A stretch of DNA of 14,298 nt. It comes from CAKSQF01 sp051867925 (GTDB lineage Bacteria > Bacillota > Clostridia > Oscillospirales > CAG-272). A program made the translations under genes and the position numbers. Location of the stretch: positions 1 through 14,298 of the forward strand of contig JBJDZI010000052.1 in the NCBI GenBank assembly GCA_051867925.1, written 5' to 3'. A model generated the notes under the pieces. It searched no databases, was not told the origin of the DNA, and worked only from the letters and a program-made list of their open reading frames with translations. Shown piece by piece: positions 1 to 5,662 of this stretch. Each line of letters starts with the position of its first letter. The stretch's first letter is position 1.

Positions 1-53
1 CACCCACTTCCTTGGCTGACGGCACTCTAAATTTGTAGTATATCGACAGTCTG

Positions 54-77
54 AGGGCGGCAAATACTTGCCGCCCT
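54..77 (+). terminator. GC-rich hairpin, possible terminator of an off-window gene
   Basis: A perfect 10-bp stem (AGGGCGGCAA at 54-63 pairing with TTGCCGCCCT at 68-77) encloses a 4-nt loop. Only a short T-containing stretch (GATTTA) follows, so termination strength is doubtful. It could end a + strand gene whose last codons lie in bases 1-36, but all three + frames close with a stop there and no product can be recognised. The other strand offers no T run. The hairpin itself is certain. Its role as a terminator is an inference. Confidence 0.45.
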
Positions 78-139
78 GATTTAGATCATCCAAAAATCTA
101 CATCTTACCTGCAAAATTCGACCACTCACGAAAACCCGC

Positions 140-168
140 TTTACAAAATCCAACCCCTGTGCTATAAT
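140..168 (+). promoter_or_regulatory. Sigma-70-type promoter of the LytTR/LiaF-like operon
   Basis: A -35 box TTTACA (140-145) and a perfect -10 box TATAAT (163-168) are separated by exactly 17 bp. Transcription would start near 175, leaving a leader of about 25 nt that carries the ribosome site AAGGAGGGG (187-195). The ATG at 167 lies inside the -10 box and so cannot be the translation start, which fixes the start codon at 200. Confidence 0.85.
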
Positions 169-199
169 GAGGACAAGACAGCGGGGAAGGAGGGGAAAC

Positions 200-658
200 A
201 TGAAGATCCGCATCGAAATTGCCGAAGACGCGCCTGAAGAGATCGTCATCCGATGTCGGGAGCGCACCGATGAGGTGAAGCGCATTGAATCGCTGGTGGA
301 GAATCTGCTTCGCGGCGGAAGCGAACTGGTGCTATCCATCGGCAGCAGAGAGTATTACGTCCAAAAAAGCGAGATCCTCTTTTTTGAGACCTACGATGGA
401 AAAGTCTGCGCGCACACGAGGGATCGAATGTATCAGACGGGGTACAAGCTCTTCGAGCTGGAGGAGATTCTGCCCGCCTATTTTGTCCGCATCTCCAAAT
501 CGGTGATCGCAAACGTGCGGCTCATCAGTTCGCTCAGCCGTGAGCTGACCGGAAACGGTGAGATCACCTTCAAAGGATGCGATAAAGCAACCTATTTCTC
601 CCGCGGGTACTATAAGATTCTCAAAGATAAAATCGAAGAAGTGAGGTTTGGAAAATGA
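200..658 (+). CDS. LytTR-domain DNA-binding transcriptional regulator (no receiver domain)
   Basis: This 152-residue cytoplasmic protein is almost entirely a LytTR DNA-binding domain (about residues 45-148). The recognisable landmarks are the early strand with EYYVQKSEILFFE (51-63), the central YKLFELEEIL (82-91), and the family-typical FVRISKSVIANV (95-106) leading to the C-terminal strands. About 40 charged residues precede it. There is no phospho-receiver domain, so this is not a classical two-component response regulator. The start at 200 is chosen because AAGGAGGGG sits 4 nt upstream and because the longer frame would begin inside the -10 box. The stop overlaps the next start (ATGA, 655-658), so the two genes are translationally coupled. 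Stand-alone LytTR proteins are commonly paired with a membrane protein that controls them, and the neighbour fits that pattern. DNA targets are unknown, and autoregulation is possible but no clear LytTR site pair was found upstream. The family call is firm. The signal and regulon are not known. Confidence 0.9.
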   Translation: MKIRIEIAEDAPEEIVIRCRERTDEVKRIESLVENLLRGGSELVLSIGSREYYVQKSEILFFETYDGKVCAHTRDRMYQTGYKLFELEEILPAYFVRISKSVIANVRLISSLSRELTGNGEITFKGCDKATYFSRGYYKILKDKIEEVRFGK

Positions 659-1371
659 AAGTCTGGAAAATTGCCATTGCGCTGTTTTGTATCCTCTTTG
701 CAGTGTTCGGTCTGTTAGAAGCCACCGGCGTGACTCCGCCTATGAAAAGCGTAGTAGGAGAGATGTCCGTTTGGCGGATCGTCTGCGCACTCTTCTTGCT
801 GGCGATTGTCATCAATTTTGTTTGCAAACTCAAGGTCTGCAGGACGATTTTCTTTCTGTCGCTCCTGTTTATGGTGGTGGAGCCGAATATCGCCTATGTT
901 TGCGGCGTAGAATCGGGTAATCTGATCAATAACTGGCTGCTTCTGCTATACACCGTCCTGATCTGTATCGGACTGTCGCTGATCCTGGGTGCCATACCCG
1001 GTAGAAGAAAAATGCGGATTTCCGTTACAAACGGCGTGAATGTAAGCGGCAAGGGATACACCGAGAACAATCTCGGCTCCCGCACCGTTTATATCGACTG
1101 CACGACTTTCACTGAGCAGTATGTGGAAAACAATCTGGGTTCTACCGTCATTCGCTTTGAAAATGCCGATGCCTATACCGGCGGCGGAGCTCTGATCATT
1201 GAGAACAATTTGGGTTCCGTTGAGGTGTGCGTGCCCGAAAACTGGTCGGTGAACTGTCAGATTGAGAACAATCTGGGCGGTGCCAAAAACCGTGCCACCG
1301 ACGGAACCGGTCCCTCGCTGACCATTCGGGGCGAGAACAATCTGGGTTCCATTGGAATTAAGACTTGCTGA
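655..1371 (+). CDS. LiaF-like membrane protein with five ENNLG repeats
   Basis: This 238-residue protein has four predicted membrane helices (about 4-22, 38-57, 61-84 and 92-114), followed by the basic segment PGRRKMR (115-121), which suggests a cytoplasmic C-terminal domain. That domain is built of a repeated strand-turn unit. The motif ENNLG(S/G) occurs at residues 137, 158, 183, 204 and 227, spaced 21-25 residues apart, with alternating hydrophobic residues after each, as in the beta-rich C-terminal domain of LiaF-type cell-wall stress proteins. LiaF proteins act as membrane inhibitors of envelope-stress signalling, and LytTR regulators are often encoded beside an inhibitory membrane partner. 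A role in holding the preceding LytTR protein inactive is therefore plausible but is an inference. The start overlaps the upstream stop by 4 bp and has AGGTTTGGAAA-type spacing from a weak ribosome site, consistent with coupling. The gene is followed by a strong terminator. Confidence 0.75.
   Translation: MKVWKIAIALFCILFAVFGLLEATGVTPPMKSVVGEMSVWRIVCALFLLAIVINFVCKLKVCRTIFFLSLLFMVVEPNIAYVCGVESGNLINNWLLLLYTVLICIGLSLILGAIPGRRKMRISVTNGVNVSGKGYTENNLGSRTVYIDCTTFTEQYVENNLGSTVIRFENADAYTGGGALIIENNLGSVEVCVPENWSVNCQIENNLGGAKNRATDGTGPSLTIRGENNLGSIGIKTC
1063..1350 (+). repeat. Five in-frame repeats encoding ENNLG(S/G)
   Basis: Near-identical 18-bp units encoding Glu-Asn-Asn-Leu-Gly-Ser begin at 1063, 1126, 1201, 1264 and 1333. 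The fourth unit ends in Gly instead of Ser. Distances are 63, 75, 63 and 69 bp, always whole codons. Synonymous differences (for example CTC, CTG or TTG for Leu) show that the protein motif is being kept rather than the DNA being freshly duplicated. This fits a beta-helix or beta-roll domain with a repeated turn. Confidence 0.85.
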
Positions 1372-1378
1372 GTCAATC

Positions 1379-1416
1379 AAAAATCCCTGCAAACAGGTTT
1401 GGTTTGCAGGGATTTT
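1379..1416. terminator. Bidirectional rho-independent terminator
   Basis: A 15-bp stem (AAAATCCCTGCAAAC at 1380-1394 with its complement at 1402-1416) has a 7-nt loop and ends in T runs on both strands. It lies between the convergent LiaF-like gene (stop at 1371) and the threonine-aldolase-family gene (stop at 1418), so it can end both transcripts. Confidence 0.92.
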
Positions 1417-1417
1417 A

Positions 1418-2437
1418 TTATAGCGATGCGATCAGCGCATGAACCATTTCATCGGTGGTCGCAAAGGAGGTGACAAAGCGGATTGCCGCCCGTCGGTCGG
1501 GGAGTTTTTTCTCCACGTTGAAGGTGAAGGTCTGCTGAAGTTTCGCCAGTTTCTCGGCGGTGACGATGGGAAAAAGCTGATTCGTGCCCGATGGGGTAGC
1601 GTAGAAGTCATAGCCCTTTGCAATCAAGGCATCGGCGATCTTGTTCGCCTGCCGATTGGCGTGGTTAGCAAGATCAAAGTAGAGCGGCTCATCGCCCGCA
1701 AACAGCACTTCAAACTGCATTCCCGTGATGAATCCTTTTGCCAACATAGCACCGCGATTTTTGATCATGTATCGGAAGTCGGGGCGGAGCACCTCGTTGA
1801 CCACCACCAGTGCTTCACCGAACAGTGCGCCGTTCTTGGTGCCGCCGATGTAGAACAGATCGCAGAGGTACGCCAGATCGGCAAGGGTCAGATCGTTTTG
1901 TGCACTGCACAGCGCAGAGCCGAGCCGCGCGCCATCCAGAAAGAGGAGCAGTCCCAGCTCGTCGCAGATACGGCGGATGGCAGTCAGTTCTGCCTTGGAG
2001 TAGATCGTCCCCAGTTCGGTGGAGTCGGAGAGATAGACCATCCGCGGCTTGACCATATGCTCGCTCTCATGGGCGTCGAATAGCGTGCGGATGCCGTCGG
2101 GGGTGAGCTTTCCGTCTACATGAGGGACGGTGACCACCTTGTGTCCCGTCGCTTCAATGGCACCCGTCTCGTGAACGTTGATGTGTCCCGTGTCGCAGGC
2201 GAGAACGCACTCAAAGGGATGCAGGCAGGCAGAGATCGCCAACAGATTGGTCTGCGTGCCGCCGGGGATGAAGTGGATGTCGGCATCCCGCCCCATGAGA
2301 CGGCGAATGGAGTCGGCGGCGGCTTGGGAATGACCGTCCAGTCCGTAGCCGCTGTTTTGGGTATAGGCGCACTCCGACAGTTTTTGCAGAATGCAAGGAT
2401 GCGCCACCTCGCTGTAATCGTTGCGGAAGCTGATCAT
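1418..2437 (-). CDS. Threonine aldolase family PLP enzyme (beta-eliminating lyase fold)
   Basis: This 339-residue fold-type I pyridoxal-phosphate enzyme fits low-specificity L-threonine aldolase, which cleaves L-threonine or allo-threonine to glycine and acetaldehyde. Visible landmarks are FIPGGTQTN (56-64), His85 and His89 in CDTGHINVHETGA (the stacking and general-base region), SDSTELGT (137-144), FLDGARLG with Asp168 and Arg171, and the PLP-lysine motif GGTKNG with Lys201. Length matches the family (about 330-350). The start at 2437 has AAAGGAGT about 8 nt upstream and overlaps the stop of the preceding PHP gene (ATGA, 2434-2437). An in-frame upstream extension lies wholly inside the PHP gene in another frame and is rejected. 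It is the last gene of a three-gene operon ending at the terminator at 1379-1416. The residues cannot exclude a related beta-eliminating activity on another beta-hydroxy amino acid. Confidence 0.88.
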   Translation of the reverse strand: MISFRNDYSEVAHPCILQKLSECAYTQNSGYGLDGHSQAAADSIRRLMGRDADIHFIPGGTQTNLLAISACLHPFECVLACDTGHINVHETGAIEATGHKVVTVPHVDGKLTPDGIRTLFDAHESEHMVKPRMVYLSDSTELGTIYSKAELTAIRRICDELGLLLFLDGARLGSALCSAQNDLTLADLAYLCDLFYIGGTKNGALFGEALVVVNEVLRPDFRYMIKNRGAMLAKGFITGMQFEVLFAGDEPLYFDLANHANRQANKIADALIAKGYDFYATPSGTNQLFPIVTAEKLAKLQQTFTFNVEKKLPDRRAAIRFVTSFATTDEMVHALIASL

Positions 2438-3216
2438 TTGGTAAACTCCTTTGGCATCGTCAGCTTGGACAGGATGTGCAGTCCGTGCTTCTCTGCAAGC
2501 GCTGCGCAACCCTCGATGGATGCGTGATCGCGGAACACGTCGGGGGAGTGGGCATCCGAGCCGATGACCACGTCGCACCCCACCTCCGCGGCGATGGAAA
2601 AGAAGCGGTCGCTTGGGTAAATGCGGTGTTCAAAATAGCCGAGGCGGTTGATTTCCAGCGGCATGTGCAGTTCTTTCGCGGCTTGGCAGAGACGGGTCAT
2701 CTCCCGATGATATGGCTCAAACTCGCCTGTGTAGTTGAGGATGTCAGGATGGGCAATGTAGAGGAATTTCCCCGTGCGGATGGCATCAATGAGATTGTCC
2801 GTAAATTTCACCAGCTTTTCCTCGGAAGGAGAGGGTGCGCCGCTGTACAGTCCGTCCTCCTCCCGCCCGATGAAGTGCTGACCGAGAATCATATACTCCA
2901 GCGGGAACTGCCGGATATAATCCCAAAACAGATCGAAGGTGTCGGGATAAAACTCCGCTTCCACGCCGATGTGGATCTGAATATCGCGGGCGTACTCGCG
3001 CTTCAGGTCGCTGATGGAGGTAAAGTAGTCCTCTGCATCAGCCATCTGTACGCGGTGACCGGAGCGGTGACCGCCGGGGAAGGGCATCGGCGCGTGATCG
3101 GAGAATCCGAGGGTCGTAATGCCCGCTGCGATGGCTTCCTCCACATATCGGCAATCTTCGCCGCAGGCGTGTCCGCAGCGGTAGGTGTGAGTGTGGTAAT
3201 TGGCTGTGAATTTCAT
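2434..3216 (-). CDS. PHP-domain phosphatase, histidinol-phosphatase-like (HisJ family)
   Basis: This 260-residue protein is a single PHP (polymerase and histidinol phosphatase) domain, a metal-dependent phosphoesterase barrel. All expected metal ligands are visible: His8-x-His10 (NYHTHT), His16, Asp40-His41 (SDHAP), Glu86 (GVEAEF), His114 (GQHF), His156 (AHPD), and Asp221 with His223 (SDAHSPD). Length and motif spacing match HisJ-type histidinol-phosphatase, which makes L-histidinol in histidine synthesis. There are no his genes nearby, so the physiological substrate may be another phosphate ester. The start at 3216 has AAGGA about 7 nt upstream. It lies 24 bp after the tRNA-editing gene and overlaps the aldolase-family gene by 4 bp, so the three genes form one operon. 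The fold is certain. Histidinol phosphate as substrate is likely but not proved. Confidence 0.8.
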   Translation of the reverse strand: MKFTANYHTHTYRCGHACGEDCRYVEEAIAAGITTLGFSDHAPMPFPGGHRSGHRVQMADAEDYFTSISDLKREYARDIQIHIGVEAEFYPDTFDLFWDYIRQFPLEYMILGQHFIGREEDGLYSGAPSPSEEKLVKFTDNLIDAIRTGKFLYIAHPDILNYTGEFEPYHREMTRLCQAAKELHMPLEINRLGYFEHRIYPSDRFFSIAAEVGCDVVIGSDAHSPDVFRDHASIEGCAALAEKHGLHILSKLTMPKEFTK

Positions 3217-3240
3217 ATGCGTGTCCTTTTTCCTTGCTTC

Positions 3241-4389
3241 TCAGATGGATTGGAAATATTCCTCAATGGCTTTGCGGGAGGCGGAGAGCGTGCCTTGGAT
3301 CAGCGTGGCGGAACCGCCTCCTCTGCCGCCCAGAGCGGCGGTCAGCGATTTAGCGAAGGCGCGCAGATCGACGGTGGTACTGCCGATGAGGAAGGTGTAG
3401 CCCGCCTCGTCGTCGCCTGCAAAGAGAGCGGCGAGGGGACGTTTTTCGGCGGCGCCGTTCACCAGCGCGCGGCGGGCGGGATTGTCCAGCCGTGTTTCAA
3501 AGAAGAGGGCGGGAGCGTCTCCCGCAGGGAGCGAGCAGAGCAATTCTGCCGCCAGCGCATCCTGCAAACGGGCGATCTGCTGTTTCTTTTCCTGCAGTTC
3601 AGCGTGAAGACGGTCTACCGCTTCGGCAACCTCGCTCTGCGGTGCGGTGAGTTTCGCGGAAATGGCGGCGGTGGCAACGTAGCGGGCGTGATAATCGCTC
3701 AGCGCGTCCATGCCGCAGAGCATATGGATCCGCACGCCGCCTTTATAGCGGGAATAGTCCAGCAGTTTGATCTGTCCCACCTCGCCGGTGTAGGCAACGT
3801 GCGGCGCACAGCAGGCGCAGACGTCGTAACCGGGGACGGTGACGATTCGCACATTTTCGGTCAGCTCCAACTTGGAGCGATACTGTAAGGTTGCAAGCAC
3901 TTCGGGGGCGGGAAACTCCGCTCGGATGGGCAGATTCTTCCAGATCGCCTCGTTGGCGAGAACCTCCACCCGACACAGATCGTCGCGGGTCAGGGAGCCG
4001 TCCAGATCAATGGTCACGTCGTCGTGACCAAGATGGAAGCCCACATTGTTCAGCCCGTACAGCGAGTGGAACAGCCCCGAAACGATATGCTCCCCGGTGT
4101 GATTCTGCATTTTGCGCAGTCGCTGTTTGCCCTCCACTTGTCCCACTACTTCCGTACCTACGGGCAGAGGGGCGGGGAGCGTGTGGATGATGATCCCGTT
4201 CTTCTCCTTAACATCCAGAACAGGGATGCCCGAAAGCAGTCCCGTATCGGCGTACTGACCGCCCTCTTCAGGGAAGAAGGCGGTGCGATCCAGTTCCACC
4301 GCATATTCATCGCCCGCAGGAGTGCAGGCGCGTACCGTGGCGGTGAAACTGAACAGGTAGGAGTCTTGATAATATAATTTCTCGGTCAT
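3241..4389 (-). CDS. Alanyl-tRNA editing protein, AlaX type with DHHA1 domain
   Basis: This 382-residue stand-alone editing protein hydrolyses Ser-tRNA(Ala) or Gly-tRNA(Ala) in trans, backing up the editing domain of alanyl-tRNA synthetase. The N-terminal part resembles the AlaRS-like fold entry (FFPEEGGQ, 38-45). The editing (tRNA-SAD) domain shows both zinc motifs, HxxxH (His97-His101 in NHTGEH) and CxxxH (Cys193-His197 in CCAPH), plus KGGVRIHMLCG (216-226). A short coiled coil (about 251-285) leads to a DHHA1 domain ending in GGRGGGS (354-360), the typical glycine motif. No catalytic aminoacylation domain is present. This is the long AlaX class. The start has GAGGAAACC directly upstream. 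It is first in an operon with the PHP phosphatase and the threonine-aldolase-family enzyme. An enzyme that can make glycine, one of the amino acids mischarged onto tRNA(Ala), is therefore co-transcribed with the editor. A palindrome and three spaced repeats sit in its promoter region. Confidence 0.9.
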   Translation of the reverse strand: MTEKLYYQDSYLFSFTATVRACTPAGDEYAVELDRTAFFPEEGGQYADTGLLSGIPVLDVKEKNGIIIHTLPAPLPVGTEVVGQVEGKQRLRKMQNHTGEHIVSGLFHSLYGLNNVGFHLGHDDVTIDLDGSLTRDDLCRVEVLANEAIWKNLPIRAEFPAPEVLATLQYRSKLELTENVRIVTVPGYDVCACCAPHVAYTGEVGQIKLLDYSRYKGGVRIHMLCGMDALSDYHARYVATAAISAKLTAPQSEVAEAVDRLHAELQEKKQQIARLQDALAAELLCSLPAGDAPALFFETRLDNPARRALVNGAAEKRPLAALFAGDDEAGYTFLIGSTTVDLRAFAKSLTAALGGRGGGSATLIQGTLSASRKAIEEYFQSI

Positions 4390-4404
4390 GGTTTCCTCGT
4401 ATCG

Positions 4405-4462
4405 GTTTGACTTTTCTCGATGTATTGTTTGAGCTTTCTCAATACACAGTTTGATCTTTCTC
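4405..4462 (-). repeat. Three 14-bp direct repeats at 22-bp spacing before the alaX-type gene
   Basis: On the + strand GTTTGACTTTTCTC (4405-4418), GTTTGAGCTTTCTC (4427-4440) and GTTTGATCTTTCTC (4449-4462) start exactly 22 bp apart and differ only at positions 7-8. They fill the stretch from the -10 box to 15 bp before the start codon. The 22-bp period is about two DNA helical turns, so the copies face the same side. Each copy is also flanked by short inverted arms (ATCG/CGAT, TGTATTG/CAATACA and CAATA/TATTG). The pattern suggests operator sites or an RNA element. Confidence 0.8.
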
Positions 4463-4463
4463 T

Positions 4464-4492
4464 ATTGTACGCCATTTTGTTTCGAATGTCAA
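4464..4492 (-). promoter_or_regulatory. Sigma-70-type promoter of the alaX-PHP-aldolase operon
   Basis: Read on the - strand, a consensus -35 box TTGACA (4492-4487) and a -10 box TACAAT (4469-4464) are separated by exactly 17 bp. The predicted transcription start is near 4457, giving a leader of about 67 nt. The start would fall inside the first of the three 14-bp repeats that follow. Confidence 0.85.
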
Positions 4493-4509
4493 GATTTCCG
4501 TCGGAAATC
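4493..4509. promoter_or_regulatory. 17-bp palindrome abutting the -35 box, candidate operator
   Basis: GATTTCCGTCGGAAATC is an 8-bp perfect inverted repeat around one central base. It touches the -35 box (4487-4492) with no gap. The position suits a dimeric regulator that either blocks RNA polymerase or contacts it as an activator. No regulator is encoded next to it, and its identity cannot be told from the sequence. Confidence 0.55.
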
Positions 4510-4592
4510 CCGCAAAAAAAGGTGCGCATCTCCCATCCTGCTTCTTCTGCTTTGGCGAGACGCCCGACATTTCGAGCGTCCCCTTTTTGCGC

Positions 4593-4624
4593 AAAAAAAA
4601 TCGGCACCGAAGTGCCGATTTTTT
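4593..4624 (-). terminator. Rho-independent terminator of the lipoprotein gene
   Basis: The stem AATCGGCAC/GTGCCGATT (4599-4607 with 4612-4620) has a CGAA/TTCG tetraloop and is flanked by an A8 run on one side and a T6 run on the other. On the - strand it reads stem, loop, stem, T8, starting 7 nt after the lipoprotein stop codon. The symmetry could also stop + strand transcription. Confidence 0.9.
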
Positions 4625-4630
4625 AATCAA

Positions 4631-5452
4631 TTACTTCACGTAGAGAGCAAACTCAGCTGCCTGGAAAACGCCGTCGGTGGTGTACTCCAGAACCCATACA
4701 TAGTACTGGTAAGCGCCCTGTGCATCTGCGTCGATTTCGTAGCCGCAAGGAGCGAAGTTATCTTCGGTTACCTTGCCGTCGTATACGTAATCAAGCAAAG
4801 CCCACTTGGACTCGTCAAAGTCCTCACCGTTCAGAGAAGAAGCTTCGAAAGCATCCTGATCGTTGGTAGCGTACAGATGCCATTCTACAGGGTTACGACC
4901 GGGATACTTGGAGTTGTCGTTACCGGTGACGATAACATATGCGCCAAGAGTTGCCTTGTCGGTCAGACCGAAGTAGAAGTAGCTGGGGTTAGCAATGCTG
5001 CCGCCGATTTTGCCGGGACCGCCGCCGGTAGGACCGCCTTCAGCATCGGGGTCTGCGCCGTCCTTCAGGTTGCCGTCTTCGTCGAAATACCATTCGTCGT
5101 AGGTATCAACGCCGTCGAACATCTGAGCAATGTTTTCCTTCTCTTCGTTCCAGGTGTTGAAGCCAACGGTTGCAAGAGTTTCCATGTCAACCTTCACGTC
5201 GGTTTCGCTGGTGATGAGTTTCAGACCTGCAGTCAGCTCTTCCAGACCGTCGCCGGGAACCTTAGGATAAGTAGGAACGTCGTCGGGGTCGGTGCCAATA
5301 GGCTGAGTGTCAGGAGCAGTAACCTTAGTGGTGGAAGCTGCGGGAGCCTTGGTGGTGGTAGCTGCGGTAGTAGTGGTGGTTTCGCTGGAGCAACTTGCGA
5401 GAGCCGCAGTCATCATAGCAGCGAGAAGAACCACACTGAGAAGTTTTTTCAT
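4631..5452 (-). CDS. Secreted lipoprotein with Thr/Ala-rich linker and discoidin-like domain
   Basis: The protein has 273 residues. It begins with a lysine-rich, hydrophobic signal peptide and the lipobox LASC (18-21), so Cys21 is the expected lipidated residue and the protein is anchored on the outer face of the membrane. Residues 24-48 are a low-complexity Thr/Ala/Lys linker. Residues 50-150 are acidic and Gly-rich without a recognised fold. Residues about 155-272 resemble the F5/8 type C (discoidin, galactose-binding-like) domain. They contain the characteristic stretch TGNDN...YPGRNP...WHLYATND (176-197), then WALLDYV, and a terminal FQAAEFALY strand. Such domains usually bind glycans or attach larger surface proteins. 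Start at 5452 is preferred over an in-frame ATG at 5461 because the latter directly touches GGAG, whereas 5452 lies 9 nt from it. The gene is monocistronic, with its own promoter and terminator. No enzyme domain is visible, and the ligand is unknown. Confidence 0.8.
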   Translation of the reverse strand: MKKLLSVVLLAAMMTAALASCSSETTTTTAATTTKAPAASTTKVTAPDTQPIGTDPDDVPTYPKVPGDGLEELTAGLKLITSETDVKVDMETLATVGFNTWNEEKENIAQMFDGVDTYDEWYFDEDGNLKDGADPDAEGGPTGGGPGKIGGSIANPSYFYFGLTDKATLGAYVIVTGNDNSKYPGRNPVEWHLYATNDQDAFEASSLNGEDFDESKWALLDYVYDGKVTEDNFAPCGYEIDADAQGAYQYYVWVLEYTTDGVFQAAEFALYVK

Positions 5453-5471
5453 GGGGAACATCTCCTTGTAA

Positions 5472-5495
5472 AAATAGTTTATACACTATTTAGTG
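5472..5495. promoter_or_regulatory. Overlapping inverted repeats in the lipoprotein leader
   Basis: Two inverted repeats share bases. AAATAGT/ACTATTT (5472-5478 with 5485-5491) encloses 6 bp, and CACTA/TAGTG (5484-5488 with 5491-5495) encloses 2 bp. They lie just downstream of the predicted transcription start of the lipoprotein gene and are mutually exclusive as RNA hairpins. Such a place suits an operator, but the sequence is AT-rich and chance is possible. Confidence 0.35.
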
Positions 5496-5503
5496 CTGAC
5501 ATT

Positions 5504-5532
5504 ATTATAGCATACTTTTTTCGGTTCGTCAA
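5504..5532 (-). promoter_or_regulatory. Sigma-70-type promoter of the lipoprotein gene
   Basis: On the - strand, TTGACG (5532-5527) and a perfect TATAAT (5509-5504) are separated by 17 bp. Predicted transcription start is near 5497, with a leader of about 45 nt containing AAGGAG before the ATG at 5452. Strong promoter, single gene, own terminator: probably well expressed. Confidence 0.85.
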
Positions 5533-5662
5533 GAGTGCCAGCGTTTTTTATGCGGGCAATTTTATACAAATTTAACAAAGCGCAATTGGTGAAAAGGACG
5601 AATATTCGAGTTTTTTGTATCATATCCTTTGAAATTTATAATTATTATCGGTTTTTGTTAAC

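Noticed and set aside
1..36. Tail of an upstream + strand gene
   Set aside because: All three + frames stop between 17 and 38 and too few codons remain to recognise any product.
167..199. Upstream in-frame ATG giving a longer LytTR protein
   Set aside because: It lies inside the TATAAT box, upstream of the predicted transcription start. The ATG at 200 has a strong ribosome site.
2438..2578. N-terminal extension of the threonine-aldolase-family gene
   Set aside because: It lies entirely inside the PHP gene in another frame. The start at 2437 has a good ribosome site and gives the family-typical N-terminus.
1439..3888. Long + strand open frames (214 and 470 codons) opposite the aldolase, PHP and alaX-type genes
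   Set aside because: They are antisense to genes with complete catalytic motifs, lack ribosome sites, and their translations show no known fold. Such frames are expected from the codon bias of the real genes.
4390..4463. T-box or other known riboswitch in the alaX leader
   Set aside because: The leader is only about 67 nt, with no specifier stem, no T-box sequence and no terminator. It cannot hold such an element.
4559..4588. Weak + strand hairpin GACGC/GCGTC followed by CCCTTTTT, possible terminator
   Set aside because: Only a 5-bp stem with a 12-nt loop and a T run separated by three C. No + strand gene ends nearby.
4386..4607. Small - strand open frame of 73 codons upstream of the alaX-type gene
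   Set aside because: It spans the alaX promoter, the palindrome and the spaced repeats, and starts inside the lipoprotein terminator, so it is not a plausible gene.
5599..5608. Palindrome CGAATATTCG followed by a T run as a + strand terminator
   Set aside because: The arms touch with no loop, so an RNA hairpin is unlikely, and no + strand gene precedes it.
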